Notes under the pieces: model-generated
Told to the model about the DNA's origin: nothing
Database searches by the model: none
The model's input: the letters and a program-made list of their open reading frames with translations, nothing else
In this document: positions 5,676 to 11,407 of the stretch, piece by piece
How the letters are laid out: the number at the start of each line of letters is the position of its first letter
Position numbering within the stretch: the stretch's first letter is position 1
Assembly (NCBI GenBank): GCA_028292305.1
Contig: JAQGMQ010000216.1
Span: forward strand, 1 to 11,407
Source: Rhodoferax sp.
GTDB taxonomy: Bacteria > Pseudomonadota > Gammaproteobacteria > Burkholderiales > Burkholderiaceae_C
Direction of reading: 5' to 3'
DNA length: 11,407 bases
Program-made: the position numbers and the translations under genes

Positions 5676-7113
5676 CCTTCCATTGCCGGCGCTGGCTGGC
5701 GCACGGCCCCGGCAGGCCGCCGCGCACGGGCCGCAGCACGGCTCGAAATTGGCGGCCGTGCTGGCCATCATCATCAGCAGCTACCTGATGCTGGTGGTCG
5801 ACATCTCCATCGTGTTGACCGGGCTTCCGAAGATACAGGCCGAGCTGGCCTTTTCCGCGGCGGGGCTGTCGTGGGTGCAGAACGCGTACACGCTGGCCTT
5901 CGGCGGCCTGCTGCTGCTGGGCGCCCGCGCCGGCGACCTCTTCGGCCGGCGTCGCATGTTCATCGCCGGGCTGGCGGTGTTCACCGGCGCTTCGCTGGTC
6001 ATCGGCGTTGCGCAGACGCCGGGCTGGATGCTGTTCGCACGTGCCGTGCAAGGCACGGGCGCGGCCATCCTCGCGCCGTCGACCTTGGCGCTGTTGTCCA
6101 CGCATTTCGCCGAAGGCCCGGGCCGCACGCGCGCTTTTGCCTACTACTCGGCGGCGGCTGGCGTGGGCGCAAGTCTCGGGCTGGTGCTCGGCGGCCTCAT
6201 GGCCGATCTTTTCAGCTGGCGTCTCGGCTTCTTCATCAACCTGCCGATCGGGCTCGCGCTGGTCTGGGGCGCGCGGCGCCACCTGGCCGAGACGCCGCGC
6301 CGCGCAGGCGGGCTGGACGTGCCGGGGGCGCTGACTTCCACGCTGGGCATGACGGCCGTGGTCTTCGGCATCGTGCGTGCGGCCGAGGTCGGGTGGAGCG
6401 ACGCGATCGCCGCCGCATCGGTGGCGACGGGTGTCGTGCTGCTGGTGGGGTTCGTCATGCACGAATCGCGTGCGGCGCACCCGATCCTGCCGCTGCATCT
6501 GTTCGCCAGCCGCGAGCGCAGCGGCGCCTACGGTGCACGCCTGTTGTTCCTTGGCGGCATGGTCGGTTTCTGGTTCTTCAGCACCCAATACCTGCAGGGC
6601 GTGCTGGGCTACACCCCATTGCGTGCCGGCCTGGCGTTCTTGCCGGTGACGCTTCCCAACCTCGCCGCCGCGCTCCTGGTGCCGCGCCTGGCACGGGCCT
6701 GCGGCAGCACGCGGGTGCTGGCCGCGGGCCTGGCGGTGTCCGCCGTGGGCATGGCCTGGCTGGCGCAGGTGACGGCCCACTCGGCGTATGTCACGGCCGT
6801 GGCCTTGCCGATGGTCCTGATCGGGCTGGGGCAGGGCGCTGCGCTCGGGCCCTTGACGGTGGCTGCCGTGGCGGGTGTGGGCCATGACGACGCGGGCGCC
6901 GCCTCGGGCCTGGTCAACGTCGCGCACCAGATCGGCGGCGCGCTCGGGCTGAGCGCCCTGGTGGCGGTGTCGGCGGCCACCACGACCGCGACGTCGGTTG
7001 CAGCGGAACACCTGGCGCACCGCATCGCCAACACCTTCGGCGCGAGCACCGTACTGCTGGTGCTTGCGCTGGCGGTCGTGGCCTTGACGCTCTTCAAGCG
7101 CCGTTCGCCATGA
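5662..7113 (+). CDS. DHA2-family (EmrB/QacA-type) major facilitator drug/proton antiporter
   Basis: A 483-residue inner-membrane transporter of the 14-helix DHA2 branch of the major facilitator superfamily, expected to export a toxic organic compound in exchange for protons. Visible motifs are VDISIVLTGLP in helix 1 (Asp47, motif D1), GARAGDLFGRRR (residues 87-98, motif A), RAVQGTGAAILAPS (127-140, motif B) and GVGASLGLVLGG (167-178, antiporter motif C, with GAS where many members have GP). SWRLGFFINLPIG after helix 6 is typical of DHA2 proteins. The length and hydrophobic profile suit 14 helices. ATG 5662 is chosen because the preceding in-frame ATG (5584) would add 26 polar residues translated from the overlapping upstream frame. 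The start overlaps the end of the relic gene by 14 bases. Its likely regulator is the divergent LysR regulator 2. The substrate cannot be told from sequence, and no fusion-protein or outer-membrane partner is nearby. Confidence 0.93.
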   Translation: MKTPDLPLPALAGARPRQAAAHGPQHGSKLAAVLAIIISSYLMLVVDISIVLTGLPKIQAELAFSAAGLSWVQNAYTLAFGGLLLLGARAGDLFGRRRMFIAGLAVFTGASLVIGVAQTPGWMLFARAVQGTGAAILAPSTLALLSTHFAEGPGRTRAFAYYSAAAGVGASLGLVLGGLMADLFSWRLGFFINLPIGLALVWGARRHLAETPRRAGGLDVPGALTSTLGMTAVVFGIVRAAEVGWSDAIAAASVATGVVLLVGFVMHESRAAHPILPLHLFASRERSGAYGARLLFLGGMVGFWFFSTQYLQGVLGYTPLRAGLAFLPVTLPNLAAALLVPRLARACGSTRVLAAGLAVSAVGMAWLAQVTAHSAYVTAVALPMVLIGLGQGAALGPLTVAAVAGVGHDDAGAASGLVNVAHQIGGALGLSALVAVSAATTTATSVAAEHLAHRIANTFGASTVLLVLALAVVALTLFKRRSP

Positions 7114-7132
7114 TGGGCACAGGCGCGCCGGA

Positions 7133-7145
7133 GCCCGTCACGGGC
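7133..7145 (+). terminator. Small GC hairpin after the DHA2 transporter
   Basis: GCCCG-TCA-CGGGC gives a 5-bp stem with a 3-base loop, 20 bp after the transporter stop codon. It is followed by GGGAGATAAAGG rather than a T-tract, so it does not look like an intrinsic terminator. It could instead protect an mRNA end or affect access to the ribosome binding site at 7154-7158. Confidence 0.2.
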
Positions 7146-7164
7146 GGGAGATAAAGGAACACAC

Positions 7165-7281
7165 ATGCAGCTCGACCACCTGGACCTCTACCGCATCCAC
7201 CGCGTGAAGCCGGATGCCGTCCAGGTGCGCTGCGGTGGCTGGATGCCGTTTTCCATAATTACGGGTAATTACCAGAATTGA
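7165..7281 (+). CDS. Small ORF of 38 codons with a strong ribosome binding site, possible gene remnant
   Basis: ATG 7165 is preceded by AAGGA (7154-7158) with a 6-base spacer, the best ribosome binding site in the left and central parts of the window, 51 bp after the transporter on the same strand. The product begins MQLDHLDLYRIHRVKPDAV, has a single Trp-Met pair at residues 26-27, and ends SIITGNYQN before TGA. I do not recognise it. The segment LDLYRIHR resembles the LDLY.IHR strand of aldo/keto reductases, but that segment is internal in those enzymes, so the match may be chance. The last dozen codons run into an AT-rich patch unlike normal coding sequence here. One reading is therefore the first 25-30 codons of a lost third gene of the transporter operon, cut at a deletion junction near 7250. 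The other is a short leader peptide ahead of the mat operon. It contains no run of regulatory codons that would favour attenuation. Confidence 0.4.
   Translation: MQLDHLDLYRIHRVKPDAVQVRCGGWMPFSIITGNYQN
7256..7273. promoter_or_regulatory. TAATTAC direct repeat with GGTAATTACC palindrome upstream of matR, candidate operator
   Basis: TAATTAC occurs at 7256-7262 and again at 7266-7272, one helical turn apart, and the second copy lies in the perfect 10-bp palindrome GGTAATTACC (7264-7273). The patch is strikingly AT-rich for this DNA. FadR-subfamily GntR proteins bind short dyads with GT and AC half-sites, and GT-N4-AC here resembles that, although the commonest spacings are shorter. It lies about 175 bp before the matR start, so it would suit the mat operon promoter if the transcript has a long leader. 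Binding by MatR is inferred. Confidence 0.35.
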
Positions 7282-7447
7282 AGTGCGGCTTCAGGCGCTA
7301 TCGTTGCGCCAGCAGCCGTAGCCAAACGACCGACGCGCTGAAAAGCCAACCCCTGCAAAAAGCATCGAAGCCCGACCGACATTCGAATCCGCCACCACGC
7401 ACCACCGTCTCAATCCACGTCATCCGCCAGCCTCAATTCAGCCCACC
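7282..7447 (+). other. Leader region ahead of matR, no gene seen
   Basis: No start codon here opens a convincing reading frame and no strong promoter is visible. TTGAAG (7278-7283) and TATCGT (7299-7304) are only 15 bp apart, a poor sigma-70 match. GGCGC-N7-GCGCC (7294-7310) can form a 5-bp stem. The stretch 7320-7445 is rich in A and C and poor in structure, as an untranslated leader often is, and it gives no clear Shine-Dalgarno before the matR ATG. Confidence 0.3.
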
Positions 7448-8116
7448 ATGCGCCTAGTCCAGAACTCGCTACACCAGGAAGTCGCCGACACGCTGCGCGA
7501 GCGCATCTTCTCGGGCGAGCTGGCGCCGGGCAGCTTTCTCGACGAGGTGGCGCTGTGCGAGCGGCTCGAGATCTCGCGCACGCCGCTGCGCGAGGCCTTG
7601 AAGGTGCTGACGGCCGAAGGCCTGCTGCGCCACGAGCCGCGGCGGGGCTGCTTCGTGAACCAGGTGACCGAGAAGGATCTGGACGACATCTTCCCGGTGA
7701 TCGCGCTGCTGGAGGGCCGCTGCGCTTTCGAAGCCGCGCGCAACGCGACCGAGGCCGACATCGCCGCGCTGACCACGCTGCACGAGCGGCTGCAGGGCCA
7801 CGCCAAGGCCGGCCGTATCACCGACTACTACGCCACCAACTTCACCATCCACGAAGCCATCATCACGCTGGCCGACAACCGCTGGCTGGCCCTGTCGATC
7901 GCCGACCTGCGCAAGATCCTGAAGCTGGCGCGGCTGCAGCAGCTGCATGCGCCGGGCCGGCTGAAGCAGAGCCTGGCCGAGCACCTGGCGGTGTTTGCCG
8001 CCATCCAGGCCCGCGACAGCGAAGGCGCCGAGGCGGCCATGCGCACGCACCTGACGCGCCAGCGCGAGGCGCTGCGCGAGCTGGCGCGCAAGCAGAGGTC
8101 GAGGCTGGTGTCATGA
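7448..8116 (+). CDS. matR: GntR-family regulator of malonate utilisation, MatR-like (FadR subfamily, FCD domain)
   Basis: A 222-residue one-component regulator. Residues 8-72 form the GntR winged helix: VADTLRERIFSGELAPGSFLDE, then LCERLEISRTPLREALKVLTAEGLL and the wing EPRRGCFV. Residues 78-205 form the all-helical FCD effector domain. Three histidines stand where that domain normally binds a metal: His135 in NFTIHEAI, His179 in AEHLAVFAAI, and His201 in MRTHL. FCD regulators sense small carboxylates, and the position directly ahead of malonyl-CoA decarboxylase, a solute receptor and malonyl-CoA synthetase points to malonate or malonyl-CoA as the signal. The gene heads a same-strand operon, with matA beginning 54 bp after its stop, so it is probably autoregulated, most simply as a repressor released by the substrate. 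ATG 7448 gives the standard family length but has no strong Shine-Dalgarno. The symbol rests on context as much as on sequence. Confidence 0.87.
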   Translation: MRLVQNSLHQEVADTLRERIFSGELAPGSFLDEVALCERLEISRTPLREALKVLTAEGLLRHEPRRGCFVNQVTEKDLDDIFPVIALLEGRCAFEAARNATEADIAALTTLHERLQGHAKAGRITDYYATNFTIHEAIITLADNRWLALSIADLRKILKLARLQQLHAPGRLKQSLAEHLAVFAAIQARDSEGAEAAMRTHLTRQREALRELARKQRSRLVS

Positions 8117-8170
8117 GCGCAGCTGGCCCCACCCCGTGTGCACCGCAGTGCGCCGCATGAAGGTCTTTCA

Positions 8171-9622
8171 ATGAACACACCGGACTGGATCACCCGCACC
8201 TTCCCCAAAGTCGCCCGGCTGCGCGCCGCGCCCGATGGCGCTGCGGCTGCCGTGCCGGCCGCGAAGGCGGTGACCAAGGCGCCGCGGTCGACCCGCGAAC
8301 GTCTGGGCGCCACGCTGCGGCAAAGTGAAGAAGCCTTGTCGCCGCGTGTGCTGCGCCGCACGCTCGAAGAACTGCGCGCCATCGTCGACCCGCAGGTCAG
8401 CGAAGTCGAAGGCGGGCGCCGGGCCGAAGGCGTGGCCGGCTGGTATGCCCGCGCCACGGTGGCGCAGCGGCGCGACATGTGGCTGTTGATGAGCGAGCAG
8501 TTCGTGGCCGACATGGCCAAGGTCAAGCTGGCACAGGCCAAGTTCGCCGCGGCCGTGGGCACGCCCGATGAAGCCGTGGCCGAGGTCAACTACCGCCGCG
8601 CCACGGTGTCGCCGCGCCGCCGCCTGCTGCAGCGCTTCAGCGTGTTCCCGGAAGGCATCCGTTTCCTGGTCGACCTGCGCGCCGAGATGTCGCCGCACCT
8701 GAAGACCGACAAACGCCTGCAGGCGCTCGACGTGGAGATGGAGTACATGTTCTCCACCTGGTTCGACGTGGGTTTCCTCGACCTGCGACGCATCAGCTGG
8801 GATTCGCCGGCGTCGTTGATCGAAAAGCTGATCCGCTACGAGGCGGTGCACGACATCAAGAGCTGGACCGACATGAAGAACCGGCTCGACTCCGACCGGC
8901 GCTGCTACGGCTTCTTTCATCCGCGCCTGCCCGACGATCCGCTGATCTTCGTGGAGGTGGCGCTGGTCGACAAGGTGTCGCAGAGCATCACCCCGCTGCT
9001 GGATGAATCGGCCGATGCCGACGACCCGACCAAGGCCACCACGGCGATCTTCTATTCGATCAGCAACACCCAGGTGGGCCTGCGCGGCGTGAGTTTCGGC
9101 GATTCGCTGATCAAGCGCGTGGTCGAAACGCTGAAGGCCGAATTTCCGCAGCTGAAGACTTTCGCGACCCTGTCGCCCATCCCCGGCTACCGCGGCTGGC
9201 TGGGCAAGAACGGCGCGGCCATGATTGCGCAAATGAACCCGAAGGACCTGAGCGAGCTCGGCCGCGCCGTGGGCTTCGAGCCGCCGCTGCCCGAACACAT
9301 CAACGCCGCCATCGAGAAGCCGCTGGCCCTGGCCGACAACTCCCCGGTGCGCAAGTTTCTGATGCGCGCGGCGGCCCACTACCTGGGCCGTGAGCTGCAG
9401 GAAGGCAAGCCCTGCGACCCGGTGGCCCGCTTCCACCTGGGCAATGGCGCGCGGGTCGAACAGCTCAACTGGGCCGGCGATCCGTCGAACAAGGGGCTGA
9501 AACAGTCGTACGGGCTGATGGTCAACTACCTGTATGACCTGAAGCGGCTAGACAAACACCGGGCCATGCTGGCGCAGGGCAAGATCCCGGCCTCGGGCGC
9601 AATCGAGGGCCTGCATTTTTGA
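8171..9622 (+). CDS. matA: Malonyl-CoA decarboxylase
   Basis: Converts malonyl-CoA to acetyl-CoA and CO2, the second cytoplasmic step of malonate catabolism. The 483-residue length is normal. A helical N-terminal domain (to about residue 165) precedes the acetyltransferase-like catalytic domain, with HPRLPDDPLIFVEVAL (250-265), TAIFYSISNTQVGLRGVSFG (291-310), TLSPIPGYRGWL (333-344), RFHLGNGARVEQLNW (420-434) and SYGLMVNYLYDL (446-457). By recalled comparison with human MLYCD, Ser335 (LSPIPG) and His422 (FHLGNG) match the proposed catalytic Ser329-His423 pair and Tyr455 matches Tyr456. Glu302 of the human enzyme falls on Ser308 here, which I believe is usual in bacterial forms. ATG 8171 is chosen for its GAAGG seven bases upstream (8159-8163); a GTG at 8138 would add 11 residues unlike the family. 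It lies 54 bp after matR and 89 bp before the receptor gene, so it is probably co-transcribed with both. Confidence 0.95.
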   Translation: MNTPDWITRTFPKVARLRAAPDGAAAAVPAAKAVTKAPRSTRERLGATLRQSEEALSPRVLRRTLEELRAIVDPQVSEVEGGRRAEGVAGWYARATVAQRRDMWLLMSEQFVADMAKVKLAQAKFAAAVGTPDEAVAEVNYRRATVSPRRRLLQRFSVFPEGIRFLVDLRAEMSPHLKTDKRLQALDVEMEYMFSTWFDVGFLDLRRISWDSPASLIEKLIRYEAVHDIKSWTDMKNRLDSDRRCYGFFHPRLPDDPLIFVEVALVDKVSQSITPLLDESADADDPTKATTAIFYSISNTQVGLRGVSFGDSLIKRVVETLKAEFPQLKTFATLSPIPGYRGWLGKNGAAMIAQMNPKDLSELGRAVGFEPPLPEHINAAIEKPLALADNSPVRKFLMRAAAHYLGRELQEGKPCDPVARFHLGNGARVEQLNWAGDPSNKGLKQSYGLMVNYLYDLKRLDKHRAMLAQGKIPASGAIEGLHF

Positions 9623-9659
9623 AGTGCAGGGCGTGGCGTGCATTGCCGCCAAGAAGGTT

Positions 9660-9679
9660 CGGTGACAGTCGGTGACGGT
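9660..9679 (+). repeat. Tandem 10-bp repeat in the matA-tctC gap
   Basis: CGGTGACAGT (9660-9669) is followed directly by CGGTGACGGT (9670-9679), a perfect-period duplication with one mismatch. It sits 32 bp before the receptor gene start. GTGACA (9662-9667) followed by TATTGC (9683-9688) could be a weak internal promoter, but the 15-bp spacing is poor. The gap also holds CTGCA/TGCAG (9611-9629), a hairpin that includes the end of matA. No gene is present. Confidence 0.35.
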
Positions 9680-9711
9680 GGTTATTGCATTCACAACAAC
9701 GGAGACAAAAA

Positions 9712-10713
9712 ATGAAAGATTGCCCCAAGAGGCGTGATGTATTGCGTCTGGCCGCGGCCGGCCTGGCAACGGGCGGCGCATGGTCTGCCGCGCCCGCGTT
9801 GGCCCAGGCCTCCGGCTGGCCCACCAAGCCGGTCATGCTGATCGTGCCGTTCCCCGCGGGCGGTGGCACCGATGCGTTTGCGCGGCCGCTGTCGGGCCAG
9901 TTCTCGCGGCTCACCGGCCGCCAGCTGATCATTGAAAACAAGGGCGGCGCCGGCGGCACACTCGGGGCCGGCATTGCCGCGCGGGCCCAGCCCGACGGCT
10001 ACACCTTCTTCATGGGCGCGGTGCACCACGCCATCGCACCTGCCATGTACGCCAGGCTCGACTACGACATCGAGCGCGACCTGGTGCCACTGGCGCTGCT
10101 GGCCAACGTGCCGCAGGTGGTGGTGGTGAACCCGAAGAACGTCACCGCGCCCGACATGAAGTCTTTCCTGGCGATGGTGCGCAAGAACCCCGGCAAGCTG
10201 AACTACGGCTCGGCCGGCACCGGCACCTCGCACCACCTGGCGGGCGAGCTGTTCAAGCAGCAGACCGACACCTTCATCACCCACATCCCCTACACCGGTG
10301 CGGGCCCGGCGCTGCGCGACCTGGTGGCCGGGCAGGTGGACATGATGTTCGACGGCCTGGGCTCCTCGGCCACGCACATCAAGGGTGGCCGCATCAAGGC
10401 GCTGATGGTCTCGGGCAGCCAGCGCAACCCGGCGTTCCCCGACGTGCCCTGCGCCGCCGAGGTCGGCCTGCCCGACTACACCGTCACCACCTGGTACGGC
10501 CTGTGGGCGCCCAAGGGCACGCCCACCGAAGCGCAGAACCGCATGGTCGAAGAAGTGCGCCGGGCCGGTGCCACCGACGAACTCAAGACCGTGTGGGCCA
10601 GCAACGGCGCCGAGTTTCCAAGCCTCACGCCGGCGCAATTCGGCAGCTTCGTCAGCGCCGAGGTGAAGCGCTGGGCGGCCGTGGTCAAAGCCTCCGGTGC
10701 CAAACTAGACTAG
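9712..10713 (+). CDS. Bug/TctC-family periplasmic solute-binding receptor with Tat signal, probably for malonate
   Basis: A 333-residue extracytoplasmic receptor of the Bug (TctC) family, which captures carboxylates for tripartite tricarboxylate-type uptake. The N terminus is a Tat signal: CPKRRDVLRLAAAGLATGG, then a cleavage site after ALAQA near residue 33. The mature start WPTKPVMLIVPFPAGGGTDAFAR (36-58) and IENKGGAGGTLGA (74-86) are the two glycine-rich ligand-loop signatures of the family. YGSAGTGTSHHLAGELF and HIPYTGAGPALRDLVAGQVDMMFDG further right are also typical. GGAG (9701-9704), seven bases before ATG 9712, fixes the start; the frame runs back to a TTG at 9685 without support. Lying between matA and matB, it is most likely a malonate receptor. 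No TctA/TctB membrane subunits are visible, so it must use transport proteins encoded elsewhere, as many orphan Bug receptors of Burkholderiales are presumed to do, or act only in sensing. Confidence 0.92.
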   Translation: MKDCPKRRDVLRLAAAGLATGGAWSAAPALAQASGWPTKPVMLIVPFPAGGGTDAFARPLSGQFSRLTGRQLIIENKGGAGGTLGAGIAARAQPDGYTFFMGAVHHAIAPAMYARLDYDIERDLVPLALLANVPQVVVVNPKNVTAPDMKSFLAMVRKNPGKLNYGSAGTGTSHHLAGELFKQQTDTFITHIPYTGAGPALRDLVAGQVDMMFDGLGSSATHIKGGRIKALMVSGSQRNPAFPDVPCAAEVGLPDYTVTTWYGLWAPKGTPTEAQNRMVEEVRRAGATDELKTVWASNGAEFPSLTPAQFGSFVSAEVKRWAAVVKASGAKLD

Positions 10714-10749
10714 GCCGACCGAAACGTATCCACAACCTTCCGCGCTTTC

Positions 10750-11407
10750 ATGAAACCATCCAACGCCAATCTTTTCGCCGCGCTGCGCAGCGCCTTTCCA
10801 GAAGACCTCGACAGCGTGGCGGTCGAGACCGACCGGGGCCTGGTCTACAGCTGGCGCGACCTCGACCGCGCCACGGCGATGCTGGCCAATCTGCTGGGCT
10901 CGCTGGGGCTGCCGCCCGGCGCACGCATCGCGGTGCAGGTCGAAAAGTCGGTCGAGGCGATGGTGCTGTACCTGGCCACGCTGCGCGCGGGTTACGTGTT
11001 TCTGCCGCTGAACACCGCCTACCAGACCAGCGAGATCAGCTACTTCATCGACAACGCCGAGCCCGCGGTGGTGGTCTGCACGGCGAAGAATTTCGGCTGG
11101 GTCAGCAAGATCGCGTTCACGGCCGGCACGCAGCATGTGTTCACGCTCGACGACGACGTGACCGGCTCGCTGCTGGAGCGCGCCGCCCACCACAGCGACC
11201 AGCACACCGTGGCCGAGCGCGGCCCCGACGAGCTGGCCGCCATCCTCTACACCAGTGGCACCACGGGCCGCAGCAAGGGCGCTATGCTGACCCATGGCAA
11301 CCTGCTGAGCACTGCCGAGACGCTCAAGACCTAGTGGGACTGGCAGCCCGGCGACGAGCGGTTCCTCGCCGTGCCGCTCTTCCAGGTGCACGGCCTGTTC
11401 GTGGCCG
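10750..11407 (+). CDS. matB: Malonyl-CoA synthetase, N-terminal part, interrupted by in-frame TAG and cut by the window end
   Basis: MatB joins malonate to CoA using ATP, through a malonyl-adenylate, as the first intracellular step of malonate catabolism. The visible protein is the N-terminal portion of the ANL adenylate-forming family (full length about 500 residues). It has RIAVQVEKSVEAMVLYLATLRAG (59-81), FLPLNTAYQTSEISYFIDNAEP (84-105) and the ATP-binding P-loop YTSGTTGRSKG (167-177), followed by AMLTHGNLLS. Translation stops at TAG 11332-11334 (codon 195). The same frame then continues without interruption to the window end with recognisable family sequence, WDWQPGDERFLAVPLF and VHGLFVA, so the stop lies inside the gene. 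Relatives have an aromatic residue at the stop position, one base from TAG. Start ATG 10750 lies 36 bp after the receptor gene and has no good Shine-Dalgarno. The product is a 194-residue fragment lacking the active site unless the stop is read through or is a base error. Confidence 0.88.
11332..11334 (+). other. matB: In-frame amber codon inside matB
   Basis: TAG follows LKT and precedes WDWQPGDE. MatB proteins have Tyr or Phe followed by Trp here, so a TAC codon with a C-to-G change in the third base is the simplest origin. It could be a true nonsense mutation or a consensus error. Confidence 0.85.

Noticed and set aside
5650..7020. 456-codon open frame on the - strand opposite the DHA2 transporter
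   Set aside because: Its product is Arg/Gln/His-rich low-complexity sequence without family motifs, as expected from the complement of a GC-rich gene. The + strand frame has all transporter motifs.
8478..8480. Possible active-site change in MatA (Ser308 where human MLYCD has Glu302); codon position not central to the claim
   Set aside because: From memory, bacterial decarboxylases commonly have Ser at this position, so it is not a defect. The Ser/His/Tyr residues are all present.
8168..9436. 422-codon open frame on the - strand opposite matA
   Set aside because: Complement shadow of a clear malonyl-CoA decarboxylase; no recognisable domain.
9691..10638. 315-codon open frame on the - strand opposite the Bug receptor gene
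   Set aside because: Gly/His/Arg-biased complement shadow; the + strand has Tat signal and family loops.
10705..11391. 228-codon open frame on the - strand opposite matB, spanning the amber codon
   Set aside because: The shadow being open across 11332 does not make it a gene. Codon composition is that of an antisense frame, and the + strand shows MatB motifs on both sides of the stop.
1..11407. CRISPR arrays, tRNA or rRNA genes, insertion sequences, phage or integrase genes
   Set aside because: Looked for regularly spaced repeats, tRNA-like cloverleaf sequence, transposase motifs and terminal inverted repeats; none seen.

Overview
The window is GC-rich, densely coded DNA that looks chromosomal and most like a betaproteobacterium of the Burkholderiales, probably Comamonadaceae (a Variovorax, Acidovorax or Rhodoferax relative). 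This rests on codon usage, an orphan Bug/TctC-type binding protein, paired CrgA-type LysR regulators and a matR-matA-tctC-matB malonate cluster. The genus assignment is inference. I see no tRNA, rRNA, CRISPR array, insertion sequence or phage gene.

Left part (1-1974, + strand): the 3' two thirds of glgX, the glycogen debranching enzyme, cut by the window edge, then a short MgtC/SapB-family membrane protein.

Centre (2063-7113): two regulator-target pairs stand back to back. A Tat-signal-bearing aldo/keto reductase (-) is divergent from LysR regulator 1 (+). Regulator 1 converges, across 38 bp, on a related LysR regulator 2 (-). Regulator 2 is divergent from a decayed small gene and a DHA2-type drug/proton antiporter (+). 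Both LysR promoter regions hold exact inverted repeats that are good operator candidates, including a 17-bp one ending one base before the regulator 1 start codon. The remains at 5293-5675 read as a coherent protein only if frameshifts are allowed, so it is most likely a relic.

Gap (7114-7447): it holds a 38-codon ORF with a very good ribosome binding site, an AT-rich patch with repeated TAATTAC and a 10-bp palindrome, and a leader without recognised genes.

Right part (7448-11407, + strand): a malonate catabolism operon. It has a GntR/FCD regulator (matR), malonyl-CoA decarboxylase (matA), a Tat-exported Bug/TctC-type solute receptor and malonyl-CoA synthetase (matB). The expected flow is capture of malonate in the periplasm, uptake by a membrane component not present here, activation to malonyl-CoA by MatB, and decarboxylation to acetyl-CoA by MatA, with MatR sensing the substrate. 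The matB frame is broken by a TAG at codon 195, after which homologous sequence continues in the same frame. Either the pathway is disabled here or the base is wrong.

I found no clearly new multi-gene system. The points most worth checking are the matB stop, the relic gene, the two LysR operator candidates and the small ORF before matR.
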